Source: a virus. From it: 25,194 nt of DNA. The notes under the pieces are model-generated. The model was not told where the DNA came from. It saw nothing but the letters and a program-made list of their open reading frames with translations, and searched no databases. This document shows, one piece after another, positions 1 through 5,945 of the stretch. Position 1 is the first letter of the stretch. Every line of letters starts with the position of its first letter. The stretch is from positions 1 through 25,194 of the IMG/VR virus record IMGVR_UViG_3300005918_000119. The stretch is one strand, 5' to 3'. The translations under genes and the position numbers were made by a program.

Positions 1-78
1 GTGGATCCAGATATGAAAAAGGGTAAGGATCCAAAGAAAAAGAAAAAGCGGGGGACTGATGCTAAAATCTCTAAGTGA
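1..78 (+). CDS. 3' end of an unidentified gene with a lysine-rich tail
   Basis: The window opens inside an open reading frame that stops with TGA at 76-78. Only 25 codons are visible, and they include a run of basic residues (KDPKKKKKRG). The last 20 bases overlap the start of the next gene, so the two are probably translationally coupled. Such tails occur on many phage structural and DNA-binding proteins. A portal or other head gene would fit upstream of this region, but nothing in 25 residues identifies the product. The frame is chosen because it is open from base 1 and couples to the next gene. Confidence 0.45.
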   Translation: MDPDMKKGKDPKKKKKRGTDAKISK

Positions 79-268
79 TACCGGGCATTGCCCCCAGTGC
101 CATATAAAAGTAGTGAAGCCTGATCGTGATCATCCGAACAGGTTATTTTATGCTGTAAAGTCCATGATGATAGATCGTGATAATGGAACCGTGATTGCCC
201 GCTGCAGTAAATGCAAAACTGAACTGCAGATGCCAGCGGTGCTTTTACCACGAAAACTGAAGATCTGA
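59..268 (+). CDS. Small zinc-ribbon protein, Com-like
   Basis: This 69-residue protein has two CxxC knuckles: CPQC near residues 11-14 and CSKC near 49-52, separated by about 35 residues. That is the spacing of a zinc ribbon. The arrangement resembles the Mu Com family of small phage zinc-finger proteins (known there as translational activators), but the similarity is one of pattern only. It starts inside the 3' end of the preceding gene, with a GGGGG stretch about four bases upstream as ribosome-binding site, and it lies just before the sigma-like gene. A nucleic-acid-binding role is inferred from the fold. The target is unknown. Confidence 0.6.
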   Translation: MLKSLSDTGHCPQCHIKVVKPDRDHPNRLFYAVKSMMIDRDNGTVIARCSKCKTELQMPAVLLPRKLKI

Positions 269-278
269 GGATCCTATT

Positions 279-1646
279 ATGCAATTTAGATTATTCACGC
301 TTTTTAAGGGCTCCCAGAGCCAAGTGAAGCAGCACATGAGGCAAGGCAAGGTAGTAGCTGCCCATGCTCGTACAAACACCAGAACAGCCACTGTGGACGA
401 TATGAAGTGGATCCAGAAGCAGATCGAAGGCAATACCGGGCTTCTGATAAAAATTGGTAAGGAAGTAGCTGCTTCTCATGGACTCCCCCAGCAGTTTTAT
501 CAGGGTAAGCCCACAGGGGATCTGGAAGATGTAGTAGCTGAAGGCAGGCATGGTATGATCATAGGTGCTATGGAAGCCATGAATGCCGGGAAAAAGAAAG
601 ATGATATCAAAGCCCAGATGAGATCCAGAGCCCGGCAAAGGATGCGGGATGTAGCCAAAAAGCTCATGGGTGCTGTAGATCTGCCTCACCAAGTAACCCG
701 GGATCTGGCTATTCTGGTTCAGGCAAAAGAACGATTTAGACAAACCCACGATGGACGTGAACCAGCTATCTCAGATCTGAGCAAGATCGTAGTTCTGGAT
801 CACAGGGATCGCAATGGGAATAAGAAACGATTGAACCCAGAGCAAACGATTGATAGGATCCACGATCTGGAGCAGTGGGCAAAGTTCCAGCAGCCTGAAG
901 ATCTGGATACTGCTGAAGAGCTCAATCCATATTCTGATGAAGCGGATGTAGATTTCTGGAACCGCTGGGATATCAGGCAAAGGGAGCTCAGGGATATTAC
1001 TCACCAGACTCTGAATAAAATGGTGAAGGATGGAGATCTATCCATAGGTGAAAAGAATGTTATGTTCTGGAGATTTTACGTTGACAAACCAGAAGAGCAT
1101 CACAATGAACGTACCAGAACCTTTGATCAGATCGCCCGGCTATTCGATGCAAATCAGGGGCTGAAGAAAATTGATCGCAGGAAACAGGTAGGGGATCAAT
1201 ATAGATTTACTCCCACGAAAAAGATCCGGACAGTGGTTCCCGTAAACGATCCCAAAAACCCCCGGAAGAAATCTGAAGTAGTTTACACCTATGAGCCATT
1301 CAAGGATCCAGTGACTGCCAAGATATCCAAGATCAATAAGGATAATTTTATAGTTGCCAGAGGTAAGAAATCATGGGAGATTCCCGGCAAGCCCCCAGAG
1401 GTATCTGCAGGAACCACAAAGCAGGACGTTCAGAGGCTTTATGAATCCGGTGTAGCGAAGATCCAAAAGGATCCTGATGCACCAGCTATCCTGAAGGAAG
1501 CTCTGGATAGACTTGAAAAATCAATGGATCTGGATGAACAGATCTTCAGCGTATTTGAAAAGGGAATGCTGGAGCAGCAGCAGAAACCCAAAAGGATAAG
1601 AATTGTGATACCACGTAGGCTTCCCAAGCCTGCAGCCTTCCTCTGA
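279..1646 (+). CDS. Divergent sigma-70-like protein
   Basis: This 455-residue protein has blocks in the order of a sigma-70 factor. Residues about 45-105 read like regions 2.1-2.2, including DLEDVVAEGRHGMIIGAMEA, which matches the classical DLVQEGxxGLMxAV pattern. Residues about 125-170 resemble the 2.4/3.0 boundary, with a VDLPHQVTRDL helix and a THDGREPAISDLSKI segment that parallels GREPTPEELA. Residues about 240-290 (LSIGEKNVMFWRF, then RTFDQIARLF) look like a region 4 helix-turn-helix. The C-terminal 150 residues are lysine-rich and not recognised. If it is a real sigma factor it could direct host RNA polymerase to phage promoters. Identification is by motif reading only. The gene ends at a strong terminator. 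Confidence 0.55.
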   Translation: MQFRLFTLFKGSQSQVKQHMRQGKVVAAHARTNTRTATVDDMKWIQKQIEGNTGLLIKIGKEVAASHGLPQQFYQGKPTGDLEDVVAEGRHGMIIGAMEAMNAGKKKDDIKAQMRSRARQRMRDVAKKLMGAVDLPHQVTRDLAILVQAKERFRQTHDGREPAISDLSKIVVLDHRDRNGNKKRLNPEQTIDRIHDLEQWAKFQQPEDLDTAEELNPYSDEADVDFWNRWDIRQRELRDITHQTLNKMVKDGDLSIGEKNVMFWRFYVDKPEEHHNERTRTFDQIARLFDANQGLKKIDRRKQVGDQYRFTPTKKIRTVVPVNDPKNPRKKSEVVYTYEPFKDPVTAKISKINKDNFIVARGKKSWEIPGKPPEVSAGTTKQDVQRLYESGVAKIQKDPDAPAILKEALDRLEKSMDLDEQIFSVFEKGMLEQQQKPKRIRIVIPRRLPKPAAFL

Positions 1647-1670
1647 TTGGTTAAGGTGTCACTTTCACCC

Positions 1671-1702
1671 GCCCCGGGACTGGCATCCCCCGGGGCTTTT
1701 TT
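1671..1702 (+). terminator. Rho-independent terminator after the sigma-like gene
   Basis: A perfect 8-bp stem (GCCCCGGG at 1671-1678, CCCGGGGC at 1689-1696) with a 10-base loop is followed by six T residues. It ends the transcription unit of the sigma-like gene and insulates the cassette that follows. Confidence 0.85.
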
Positions 1703-1703
1703 A

Positions 1704-1732
1704 TTGACAGGAAGCATTCCTGTGGTTTAAAT
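1704..1732 (+). promoter_or_regulatory. Predicted sigma-70-type promoter
   Basis: A consensus -35 TTGACA (1704-1709) lies immediately after the terminator T-tract. A 17-base spacer and a weaker -10 (TTAAAT, 1727-1732) follow. It would transcribe the exported-protein gene at 1784 independently of the upstream operon. The -10 matches only four of six consensus bases. Confidence 0.45.
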
Positions 1733-1783
1733 TGAATCACTTAGGAAAATGTTAAATCAGAAACAACAGAAAAGGAGAGCAAG

Positions 1784-2077
1784 ATGAAACGAGAATGCCA
1801 TCTTTGCGCTATCACTATGATCATGATTGCAATGATCAGCTTTGCCTTTGCGGGTCAAACTCCTGTGGTAGCTCAGTCCGATTCTAAGGATGTAATGTTC
1901 ACATCTTCAGAGTACGGCGCACCCTTCAGCATGGATCAGAGTATCGATTATGTTGTGGTGCAACCCAGCTTCTATGAAATCGAACAAACCAATGTCACGG
2001 AGCCAGTAGAGCTTCAAGGTCATGCAGATATAGGGACTGATGGGATCATAACGATCAACTGCCATGAGTGTGTCTGA
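1784..2077 (+). CDS. Small exported protein of unknown function
   Basis: This 97-residue protein has a clear Sec-type signal peptide: a basic N-terminus (MKR), a hydrophobic stretch over residues about 8-23, and a likely cleavage site after AFA. The mature part is short, acidic and not recognised, and it ends with a CHEC pair of cysteines. An excellent ribosome-binding site (AAAGGAG) precedes the ATG. It has its own predicted promoter just upstream and a terminator downstream. This is the promoter-gene-terminator arrangement of a phage moron. Exported phage proteins of this size often act on the cell envelope (superinfection exclusion or lysis control), but no such role can be assigned here. 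Confidence 0.65.
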   Translation: MKRECHLCAITMIMIAMISFAFAGQTPVVAQSDSKDVMFTSSEYGAPFSMDQSIDYVVVQPSFYEIEQTNVTEPVELQGHADIGTDGIITINCHECV

Positions 2078-2090
2078 AGGTGTCCCCTGT

Positions 2091-2201
2091 ATGCTGGTGA
2101 GCGGAAGCCACAAATATATTATGATAAACAAAAGCGAAAACTCTGATAAATTGATCAGTGATGCTATGACAAGTAACCGATTTCAGCTACCAGAGACTTA
2201 G
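2091..2201 (+). CDS. Possible 36-residue small ORF
   Basis: An ATG at 2091 is preceded by AAGGTG about eight bases upstream and opens a 36-codon frame that stops at TAG 2199-2201. The predicted peptide is polar and has no recognisable domain. It lies between the exported-protein gene and the terminator at about 2228, so it would belong to the same small transcription unit. Only the ribosome-binding site and position support it. It could equally be untranslated. Confidence 0.3.
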   Translation: MLVSGSHKYIMINKSENSDKLISDAMTSNRFQLPET

Positions 2202-2227
2202 AGCATAACCCAGATCTAACCATAATT

Positions 2228-2259
2228 AAAAAGCCCTATCTTACCGTAGGGCTTTTTTT
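2228..2259 (+). terminator. Rho-independent terminator
   Basis: AGCCCTA (2232-2238) pairs with TAGGGCT (2247-2253) around an eight-base loop. A-rich bases flank it 5' and a run of seven T follows. It closes the cassette that begins at the promoter near 1704. Confidence 0.85.
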
Positions 2260-2278
2260 GTACCCAGAAACGGAGCTA

Positions 2279-2348
2279 TTACACTTCCCCCAAGTGTAAC
2301 AATATCCCATTTGGACAAATCACTTATGTTAAATGTATAGTAAGGGTG
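2279..2348 (+). promoter_or_regulatory. Phage promoter/operator module, copy 1
   Basis: The module has an inverted repeat TTACA-N11-TGTAA (2279-2299; here extended to 8-bp arms around CCCCC), a 12-base gap, a -35-like TGGACA (2312-2317), an 18-base spacer containing GTTAAATG, and a -10 TATAGT (2336-2341) followed by AAGGGTGA. The same parts at the same distances occur at 3190 and 5838. It drives the gene at 2381, whose start has an AGGGGATTA-type leader. The inverted repeat is a likely regulator-binding site. Confidence 0.75.
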
Positions 2349-2380
2349 AGAGAATAACCAAATAATCAAAGGGGATTATC

Positions 2381-2674
2381 ATGGAAAAAGATATCAGCAT
2401 CATTCAACATTTTGAAGGCAGCACTCTGGATACTTACCCAGAGCTCACAGAAGTAACAATCTCAATACACGATCCAGACTTTGTAAAAAGGTTCTGGAGC
2501 GAATTAGTACCGATCGTGAGAACAGAAACTGAGCAGATCCCTACAGCAGCGATCTGGGAAAAAGGTGACTGGGTAGCACGTAGATTTTCTGGGATCAAAT
2601 TTCCACTGATTGAAAAGTGGCTCAGAGAGAACGGATACCAGTATGACAATTATAATTATTCAGTAAAGGATTAA
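2381..2674 (+). CDS. Hypothetical protein, 97 residues
   Basis: This small acidic protein has no recognised domain. The sequence shows alternating charged and aromatic residues (for example IEKWLRENGYQYDNYNY at the C-terminus) and no membrane segment or cysteine motif. It starts at the first ATG after promoter module 1 with AAAGGGG as ribosome-binding site. It is followed after two bases by the next gene, so it opens a three-gene unit (2381-3185). A role in takeover of the host cell is only a guess from its position among small promoter-proximal genes. Confidence 0.6.
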   Translation: MEKDISIIQHFEGSTLDTYPELTEVTISIHDPDFVKRFWSELVPIVRTETEQIPTAAIWEKGDWVARRFSGIKFPLIEKWLRENGYQYDNYNYSVKD

Positions 2675-2676
2675 TC

Positions 2677-2964
2677 ATGAGTACATGGACAGCAGATCAG
2701 CAGATAGCATGTTATGGAGTTACGGAAGAAAGTTTGAATGCACAGGTTCTGGATGCGATGCATCCCTTTGAAGGATCTGAGGGAGATACACTTTTCCTGC
2801 AGAGCCCAGCACAGGTAGTAACCAGTATGCTCAGTGATGTTCAGGAACTGATTGCCCGGGGTGAGAGTGAAACAGCAAGGCAGCGTTTGAACTGTGCAAA
2901 GCATGTGATCATAGAGAAGATCCATATCCCAGAGCGGGAAGCTGAACGGGCTGGGGTAGCGTAG
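2677..2964 (+). CDS. Hypothetical protein, 95 residues
   Basis: This is the second gene of the unit that begins at 2381, with only two bases between the preceding stop and its ATG. The protein is acidic and appears largely helical. The part from about residue 45 onward (VVTSMLSDVQELIARGESETARQRLNCAKHV, in segments) could form a helical hairpin, and it ends AERAGVA. No domain was recognised. Its TAG stop overlaps the GTG start of the following zinc-binding gene (TAGTG), which indicates translational coupling. Confidence 0.6.
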   Translation: MSTWTADQQIACYGVTEESLNAQVLDAMHPFEGSEGDTLFLQSPAQVVTSMLSDVQELIARGESETARQRLNCAKHVIIEKIHIPEREAERAGVA

Positions 2965-3185
2965 TGGTTCACAATGTCTTTTGTGTGCCTTGTGAGACGA
3001 TCACAGCACAGGAAGTAGATCCGGGTATGGGTGAGCATCACTGCCCGGAATGTGGAACGTATAGAGCCTTTTCAGAATTCAATTATGAAACAATGGAATG
3101 GGAGATCCCAGCAGGGACAGGATCCAAGCTGATCGATGGAGCTCTCTTCCATAAGCTGAATGGGAATGTTCAGGGTGAGGCGTAG
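2964..3185 (+). CDS. Small zinc-ribbon protein
   Basis: This 73-residue protein starts at GTG 2964, overlapping the stop of the gene before it. Two cysteine pairs, CVPC (residues 7-10) and CPEC (about 27-30), form a compact zinc-ribbon pattern with an HH pair just before the second. The rest, with many aromatic and acidic residues, is not recognised. Such proteins commonly bind nucleic acid or RNA polymerase, but the partner here is unknown. It is the last gene before promoter module 2. Confidence 0.6.
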   Translation: MVHNVFCVPCETITAQEVDPGMGEHHCPECGTYRAFSEFNYETMEWEIPAGTGSKLIDGALFHKLNGNVQGEA

Positions 3186-3189
3186 GTTA

Positions 3190-3259
3190 TTACATCGCTC
3201 TGAAGTGTAATTTTATCCCGTCTGGACAAACCGGGATTGTTAAATGTATAGTAAGGGTG
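3190..3259 (+). promoter_or_regulatory. Phage promoter/operator module, copy 2
   Basis: TTACA-N11-TGTAA (3190-3210), TGGACA (3223-3228), an 18-base spacer with GTTAAATG and TATAGT (3247-3252), then AAGGGTGA. Each element has exactly the spacing of the copies at 2279 and 5838. It lies five bases after the stop of the gene ending at 3185 and serves the gene at 3310. Confidence 0.75.
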
Positions 3260-3309
3260 AAGGCAGGGCAATCAGCCCAGCCATAAACATAAAATGTTAG
3301 GGGATTAAC

Positions 3310-3774
3310 ATGAACTTTATCAAAAAGAATTTCAGGCGTGGACAGTGGACAGAGTATGATAGAAATGATGGCAAGTATGGAACCTTTGTAGCACGTTTTA
3401 AATATCTCAAAGGGAAGCACATCACTCACTTTATTAATTTTCTGGTAAACAACTTTACTCAGGAAGAGTATTTTGGACTAATGGAACTCCGCTTCGCTCC
3501 CGCTACTATACTGGAAATGAAGGGCTACATTCCGCTGGTTTATTCTCTCCATAACGAACCCAAAAGATGCTGGGAAAAATTCAGCGATGCAGATCTGGTG
3601 AAGATCCGCACAATCATCCCTGAGTTCCAGAACGGTGCATTCCTTCCTAAGCAGGAAGGGCGAAAATGGATCAGTAGCAGTGAACATATTTATGTATCAA
3701 TGACTCCAGTGCAAGAGAAGCAGGATGAAGAGTATCAAGCTAAAAGGGCAGCATTGATAGCAGAAATGGCTTAA
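3310..3774 (+). CDS. Hypothetical protein, 154 residues
   Basis: The protein is basic at its N-terminus (MNFIKKNFRRGQW) and has mixed alpha/beta character, with many aromatic residues (for example HFINFLVNNFTQEEYFGL). I recognise no family. The start has the leader AGGGGATTAAC directly before ATG, which is shared with other genes of this region, and promoter module 2 lies 50-120 bases upstream. A tRNA-like element begins right after the stop codon. Confidence 0.6.
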   Translation: MNFIKKNFRRGQWTEYDRNDGKYGTFVARFKYLKGKHITHFINFLVNNFTQEEYFGLMELRFAPATILEMKGYIPLVYSLHNEPKRCWEKFSDADLVKIRTIIPEFQNGAFLPKQEGRKWISSSEHIYVSMTPVQEKQDEEYQAKRAALIAEMA

Positions 3775-3775
3775 T

Positions 3776-3842
3776 AATCCCCCAATGGTTAGGGGAAGGG
3801 CATTGGATCCTTCCCCTCAGAGTTCGATTCTCTGGGTGTGGA
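3776..3842 (+). ncRNA. tRNA-like element 1 (T-arm plus long hairpin)
   Basis: A canonical T-arm is present: CAGAG (3818-3822), loop TTCGATT, CTCTG (3830-3834). Before it comes an 8-bp perfect hairpin (GGGGAAGG 3792-3799 with CCTTCCCC 3809-3816) in the anticodon-arm position, and a D-loop-like AATGGTTA before that. GGTGTGG and a discriminator-like A follow the T-arm, but I find no good 5' acceptor strand. An alternative hairpin (CCAATG 3782-3787 with CATTGG 3801-3806) excludes the first. It could be a degenerate tRNA or an mRNA-processing signal. Confidence 0.4.
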
Positions 3843-3880
3843 ACTACTTAAACTGAAACCTAAAATAAGGGGATTACCTT

Positions 3881-4219
3881 ATGAAATTGAACTACTGCCA
3901 GCCTCTGCTGGTTTCCGCTTCTGATGCAGAGATCCAGATCATGGATGCTCACAAGGATCAGGCTGGATCTGGAGCCTTCACCTATGCTGAACTCAGGCTT
4001 ACTTTTAACTGGGTTACTGCTTTAGCAGGCATGGAAAACTGGAAGGATCGGATCCACTTTATTGCTTCCAATAACAAGATTAAAGCTGATAATCTCACTG
4101 AGGATTTGATTGCAGCAGCTATCTCTTATTTCACTGGATCTGATGCTAAGATCTATCACGATACCCACGATCAGATCAGGGTATCTGCTGATGGCTACTT
4201 TGTGGCTGTAGGCGCATAA
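3881..4219 (+). CDS. Hypothetical protein, 112 residues
   Basis: This small, mostly alpha-helical protein has no motif I recognise. Visible features are an internal stretch rich in Ala/Ile (NLTEDLIAAAISYFTGSDA) and an acidic overall character. It starts at ATG 3881 with AAGGGGATTACCTT upstream, the same style of leader as its neighbours. It lies 38 bases after tRNA-like element 1, and its stop is two bases before tRNA-like element 2, so it is bracketed by both. Confidence 0.55.
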   Translation: MKLNYCQPLLVSASDAEIQIMDAHKDQAGSGAFTYAELRLTFNWVTALAGMENWKDRIHFIASNNKIKADNLTEDLIAAAISYFTGSDAKIYHDTHDQIRVSADGYFVAVGA

Positions 4220-4221
4220 CT

Positions 4222-4284
4222 TTCTTATTATGGCTAAAGGGGGATCTCAGGATCCCCCGGGGAGTTCAATTCTCTCATAGGGAA
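4222..4284 (+). ncRNA. tRNA-like element 2 (D-armless)
   Basis: A 7-bp acceptor-like stem (TTCTTAT 4222-4228 with ATAGGGA 4277-4283, two G-U pairs) is followed by T-A at positions 8-9, a short TGGCTAAA in place of a D-arm, and a 5-7-bp anticodon-like hairpin (GGGGGAT/ATCCCCC). A 5-bp/7-base T-arm (GGGAG, TTCAATT, CTCTC) and a discriminator-like A follow. All arms stack as in a tRNA, but the D-arm is missing and the hairpin loop is not a normal anticodon loop. It shares ATGG(T/C)TA, GGATCC, the T-arm and GGAACTA with element 1, so the two look homologous. Confidence 0.45.
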
Positions 4285-4669
4285 CTAAGGATGGGGAAGA
4301 GTAACGTAAGCTCTCCCAGAATGAACCAGATCGCACTAAAACCCGTATGAGGATGTGATGCTAAAGCGATCCTGTAGGCTGTATGGCTATTGCAGGCGGA
4401 TCTTGAATCCAGTAGGCTGAAGTCCAATAGATGGCGGTGATAGGCTCCCCCCGGGGAGAGTACCAAAATGATGTTTGAAGGACGTGCAATCTGTATGGTG
4501 GCTGAAGATCTCACTTGTGGGATTTCCTTTGATTAGGGCTGTATCCCTGAGATAACCCGGGAGTAAAGCAGAGCAGTATGCCAGAGTAGCAGGAACGGAC
4601 TGGAGTTCACTGGGGTAGTTGATACCGCACCCCCATCCTTTTAATTTTAAATATAACGAAGGGACAAAT
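4285..4669 (+). other. Non-coding stretch with several hairpins
   Basis: I see no convincing gene in these 385 bases. Local hairpins include 4294-4317 (GGG-A-AGAG with CTCTCCC) and CTCCCC/GGGGAG at 4445-4458. GATCC/GGATC arms lie near 4370 and 4400. It follows tRNA-like element 2 and precedes a gene with its own ribosome-binding site. It could be a structured RNA or a long leader. No known RNA family (group I intron core, RNase P, tmRNA) was recognised. Confidence 0.35.
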
Positions 4670-4963
4670 ATGGCACATGAAGCTAAAAGGCAGCAGTGGA
4701 TTCGGAAGTACATCGAAGAGCATCTATCTGCCTCAGTAGTGGATGCTGCATTCCATGATGGCTATGATGCAGCTTTCCCCGGGTATGCCCGGAACCTGAA
4801 GCTCTGGGGAGCAAGTCCAGTTTATCAGGCTCAGAGAGATCTGGCAATGCTGGAATCATGCGGAATATTAGAACGTAACAGGCAAAGTCTTGGTGGATCC
4901 GGTTTAACCGGGCAAGGCTTTCCAAACTGGTTCTGGGATTATTCGATCCCAGCCATAAAGTAA
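4670..4963 (+). CDS. Hypothetical protein, 97 residues
   Basis: I place the start at ATG 4670, which has GAAGGGA six to seven bases upstream. The frame also extends 17 codons further back to a TTG without a ribosome-binding site. The protein is helical at the N-terminus (AKRQQWIRKYIEEHL), glycine- and aromatic-rich toward the C-terminus (GQGFPNWFWDYSIPAIK), and of unknown function. It follows the structured non-coding stretch and precedes two overlapping small genes. Confidence 0.55.
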   Translation: MAHEAKRQQWIRKYIEEHLSASVVDAAFHDGYDAAFPGYARNLKLWGASPVYQAQRDLAMLESCGILERNRQSLGGSGLTGQGFPNWFWDYSIPAIK

Positions 4964-4999
4964 ATATGAATGATATTAACAGCAAAAGTGAGGATGAAG

Positions 5000-5320
5000 A
5001 TGCCAAGATCTAAACAGAATAATGATGGAACGATCACTGTCATGGATGGCGATCGTAATAGGGACTTCCATTATCTCCATATCATCCCAGATGAAAACGG
5101 ATTCGATGTAAAGGGCTATGATGAATATCCAAAGGGATCTGTTCTGGAAGGTCAAACCCGGATCAATTTTCTGGATCATTTTGATACCTTAGAAGAGGCT
5201 GAAGCAATCTACCCTCATGCTGCTATGAGTAATCAGATGCTGGAGCCTGTGAACACTTTTGATCACCTACCAGATACCCCAGACGATGGGTATTATTGTA
5301 AGAGCCCAGACGATTATTAA
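5000..5320 (+). CDS. Hypothetical acidic protein, 106 residues
   Basis: The frame opens at ATG 4970, but I prefer ATG 5000, which follows GTGAGGA with good spacing. The protein is strongly acidic and rich in Asp, His and Pro (for example FDHLPDTPDDGYYCKSPDDY at the C-terminus), with no recognised domain. Acidic small phage proteins sometimes act as DNA mimics, but that is only a possibility. Its TAA stop overlaps the ATG of the following gene (TAATG), which suggests coupling. Confidence 0.5.
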   Translation: MPRSKQNNDGTITVMDGDRNRDFHYLHIIPDENGFDVKGYDEYPKGSVLEGQTRINFLDHFDTLEEAEAIYPHAAMSNQMLEPVNTFDHLPDTPDDGYYCKSPDDY

Positions 5321-5526
5321 TGGATGGGCGAAGGCTTATATGGGATCCACAGTCTGAAGAGTATTACACTGCTGCAGAAGTCAAGCGGATTCTGGTTTAC
5401 TACCAGAGCAGATGCTTGGAACGGGGTATTCCCCCACTGGCAGGAACTACGAAGGACGTGGATCCAAAGAATATCAGTGAGATCGTAGAGGAAGCCCGGA
5501 TCTTTTCCGGAACTTCAGTTATGTAA
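5320..5526 (+). CDS. Hypothetical protein, 68 residues
   Basis: This gene overlaps the stop of the preceding gene by one base and is probably translated by re-initiation. The protein begins MDGRRLIWDPQ and has a helical middle part (TAAEVKRILVYYQSRCLERG) and an acidic C-terminal helix. I recognise no family. tRNA-like element 3 starts seven bases after its stop. Confidence 0.5.
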   Translation: MDGRRLIWDPQSEEYYTAAEVKRILVYYQSRCLERGIPPLAGTTKDVDPKNISEIVEEARIFSGTSVM

Positions 5527-5533
5527 TTTCGGA

Positions 5534-5620
5534 GCGAATGCACAAATAGGGTGCATATCCCTTTTCCTGCACCCCCCCCAGCGGGACAGGATAGCCCGGG
5601 TTCGATCCCCGGGATTCGCA
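5534..5620 (+). ncRNA. tRNA-like element 3 (87 bases)
   Basis: A perfect 6-bp acceptor core (GCGAAT 5534-5539 with ATTCGC 5614-5619) and a perfect T-arm (CCGGG, TTCGATC, CCCGG, 5596-5612) with a discriminator-like A at 5620 make a tRNA-quality outer half. The 87-base length fits a class II tRNA. The middle does not fit: the best hairpin is GGGTGCA/TGCACCC (5549-5555, 5568-5574) with a 12-base loop, followed by eight C, and there is no clear D-arm or anticodon. It could be an unusual tRNA, a decayed tRNA or a tRNA-like processing signal. Confidence 0.5.
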
Positions 5621-5641
5621 CTATTTAACGGAAGGAAAATC

Positions 5642-5824
5642 ATGAAGGATGAAATCAGGATCCAGCGGATCCGTGAAAAGCTCAGTAAGTCAGAGAAGAT
5701 CTTTTTAGATGATATACTGCAGCAGATGGATAGGCTCAGATCTCAGGTAGAAACCCAGCAGGATCTGAAAGCACCGATCAAAGCACTGGCTGAAAAAGCA
5801 GGATTCATTGTAAAACACCATTAG
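5642..5824 (+). CDS. Hypothetical short coiled-coil protein
   Basis: This 60-residue protein is almost entirely charged alpha helix (IRIQRIREKLSKSEK..., then DILQQMDRLRSQVETQQDL), which gives a likely coiled coil over residues about 5-45. No catalytic motif is visible. The ribosome-binding site GGAAGGAAAATC precedes ATG 5642. It starts 21 bases after tRNA-like element 3 and ends 13 bases before promoter module 3. Confidence 0.5.
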   Translation: MKDEIRIQRIREKLSKSEKIFLDDILQQMDRLRSQVETQQDLKAPIKALAEKAGFIVKHH

Positions 5825-5837
5825 CCCGGTTAGCTTA

Positions 5838-5907
5838 TTACAATCCTCACAACTGTAATAATATCCCATCTGGACAAATGGGATCTGTTAAATGTATAGT
5901 AGGGGTG
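5838..5907 (+). promoter_or_regulatory. Phage promoter/operator module, copy 3
   Basis: TTACA-N11-TGTAA (5838-5858), TGGACA (5871-5876), an 18-base spacer with GTTAAATG and TATAGT (5895-5900), then AGGGGTGA. Architecture and spacing are identical to copies 1 and 2. It serves the DUF932-like gene at 5946. Confidence 0.75.
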
Positions 5908-5945
5908 AGAGAACGAACAATTAATTAACCGGAAGGGATTTACTT

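Noticed and set aside
5534-5620. A functional class II tRNA
   Set aside because: Acceptor and T-arm are convincing, but no D-arm, standard anticodon loop or anticodon could be fitted, so I list it as a tRNA-like element.
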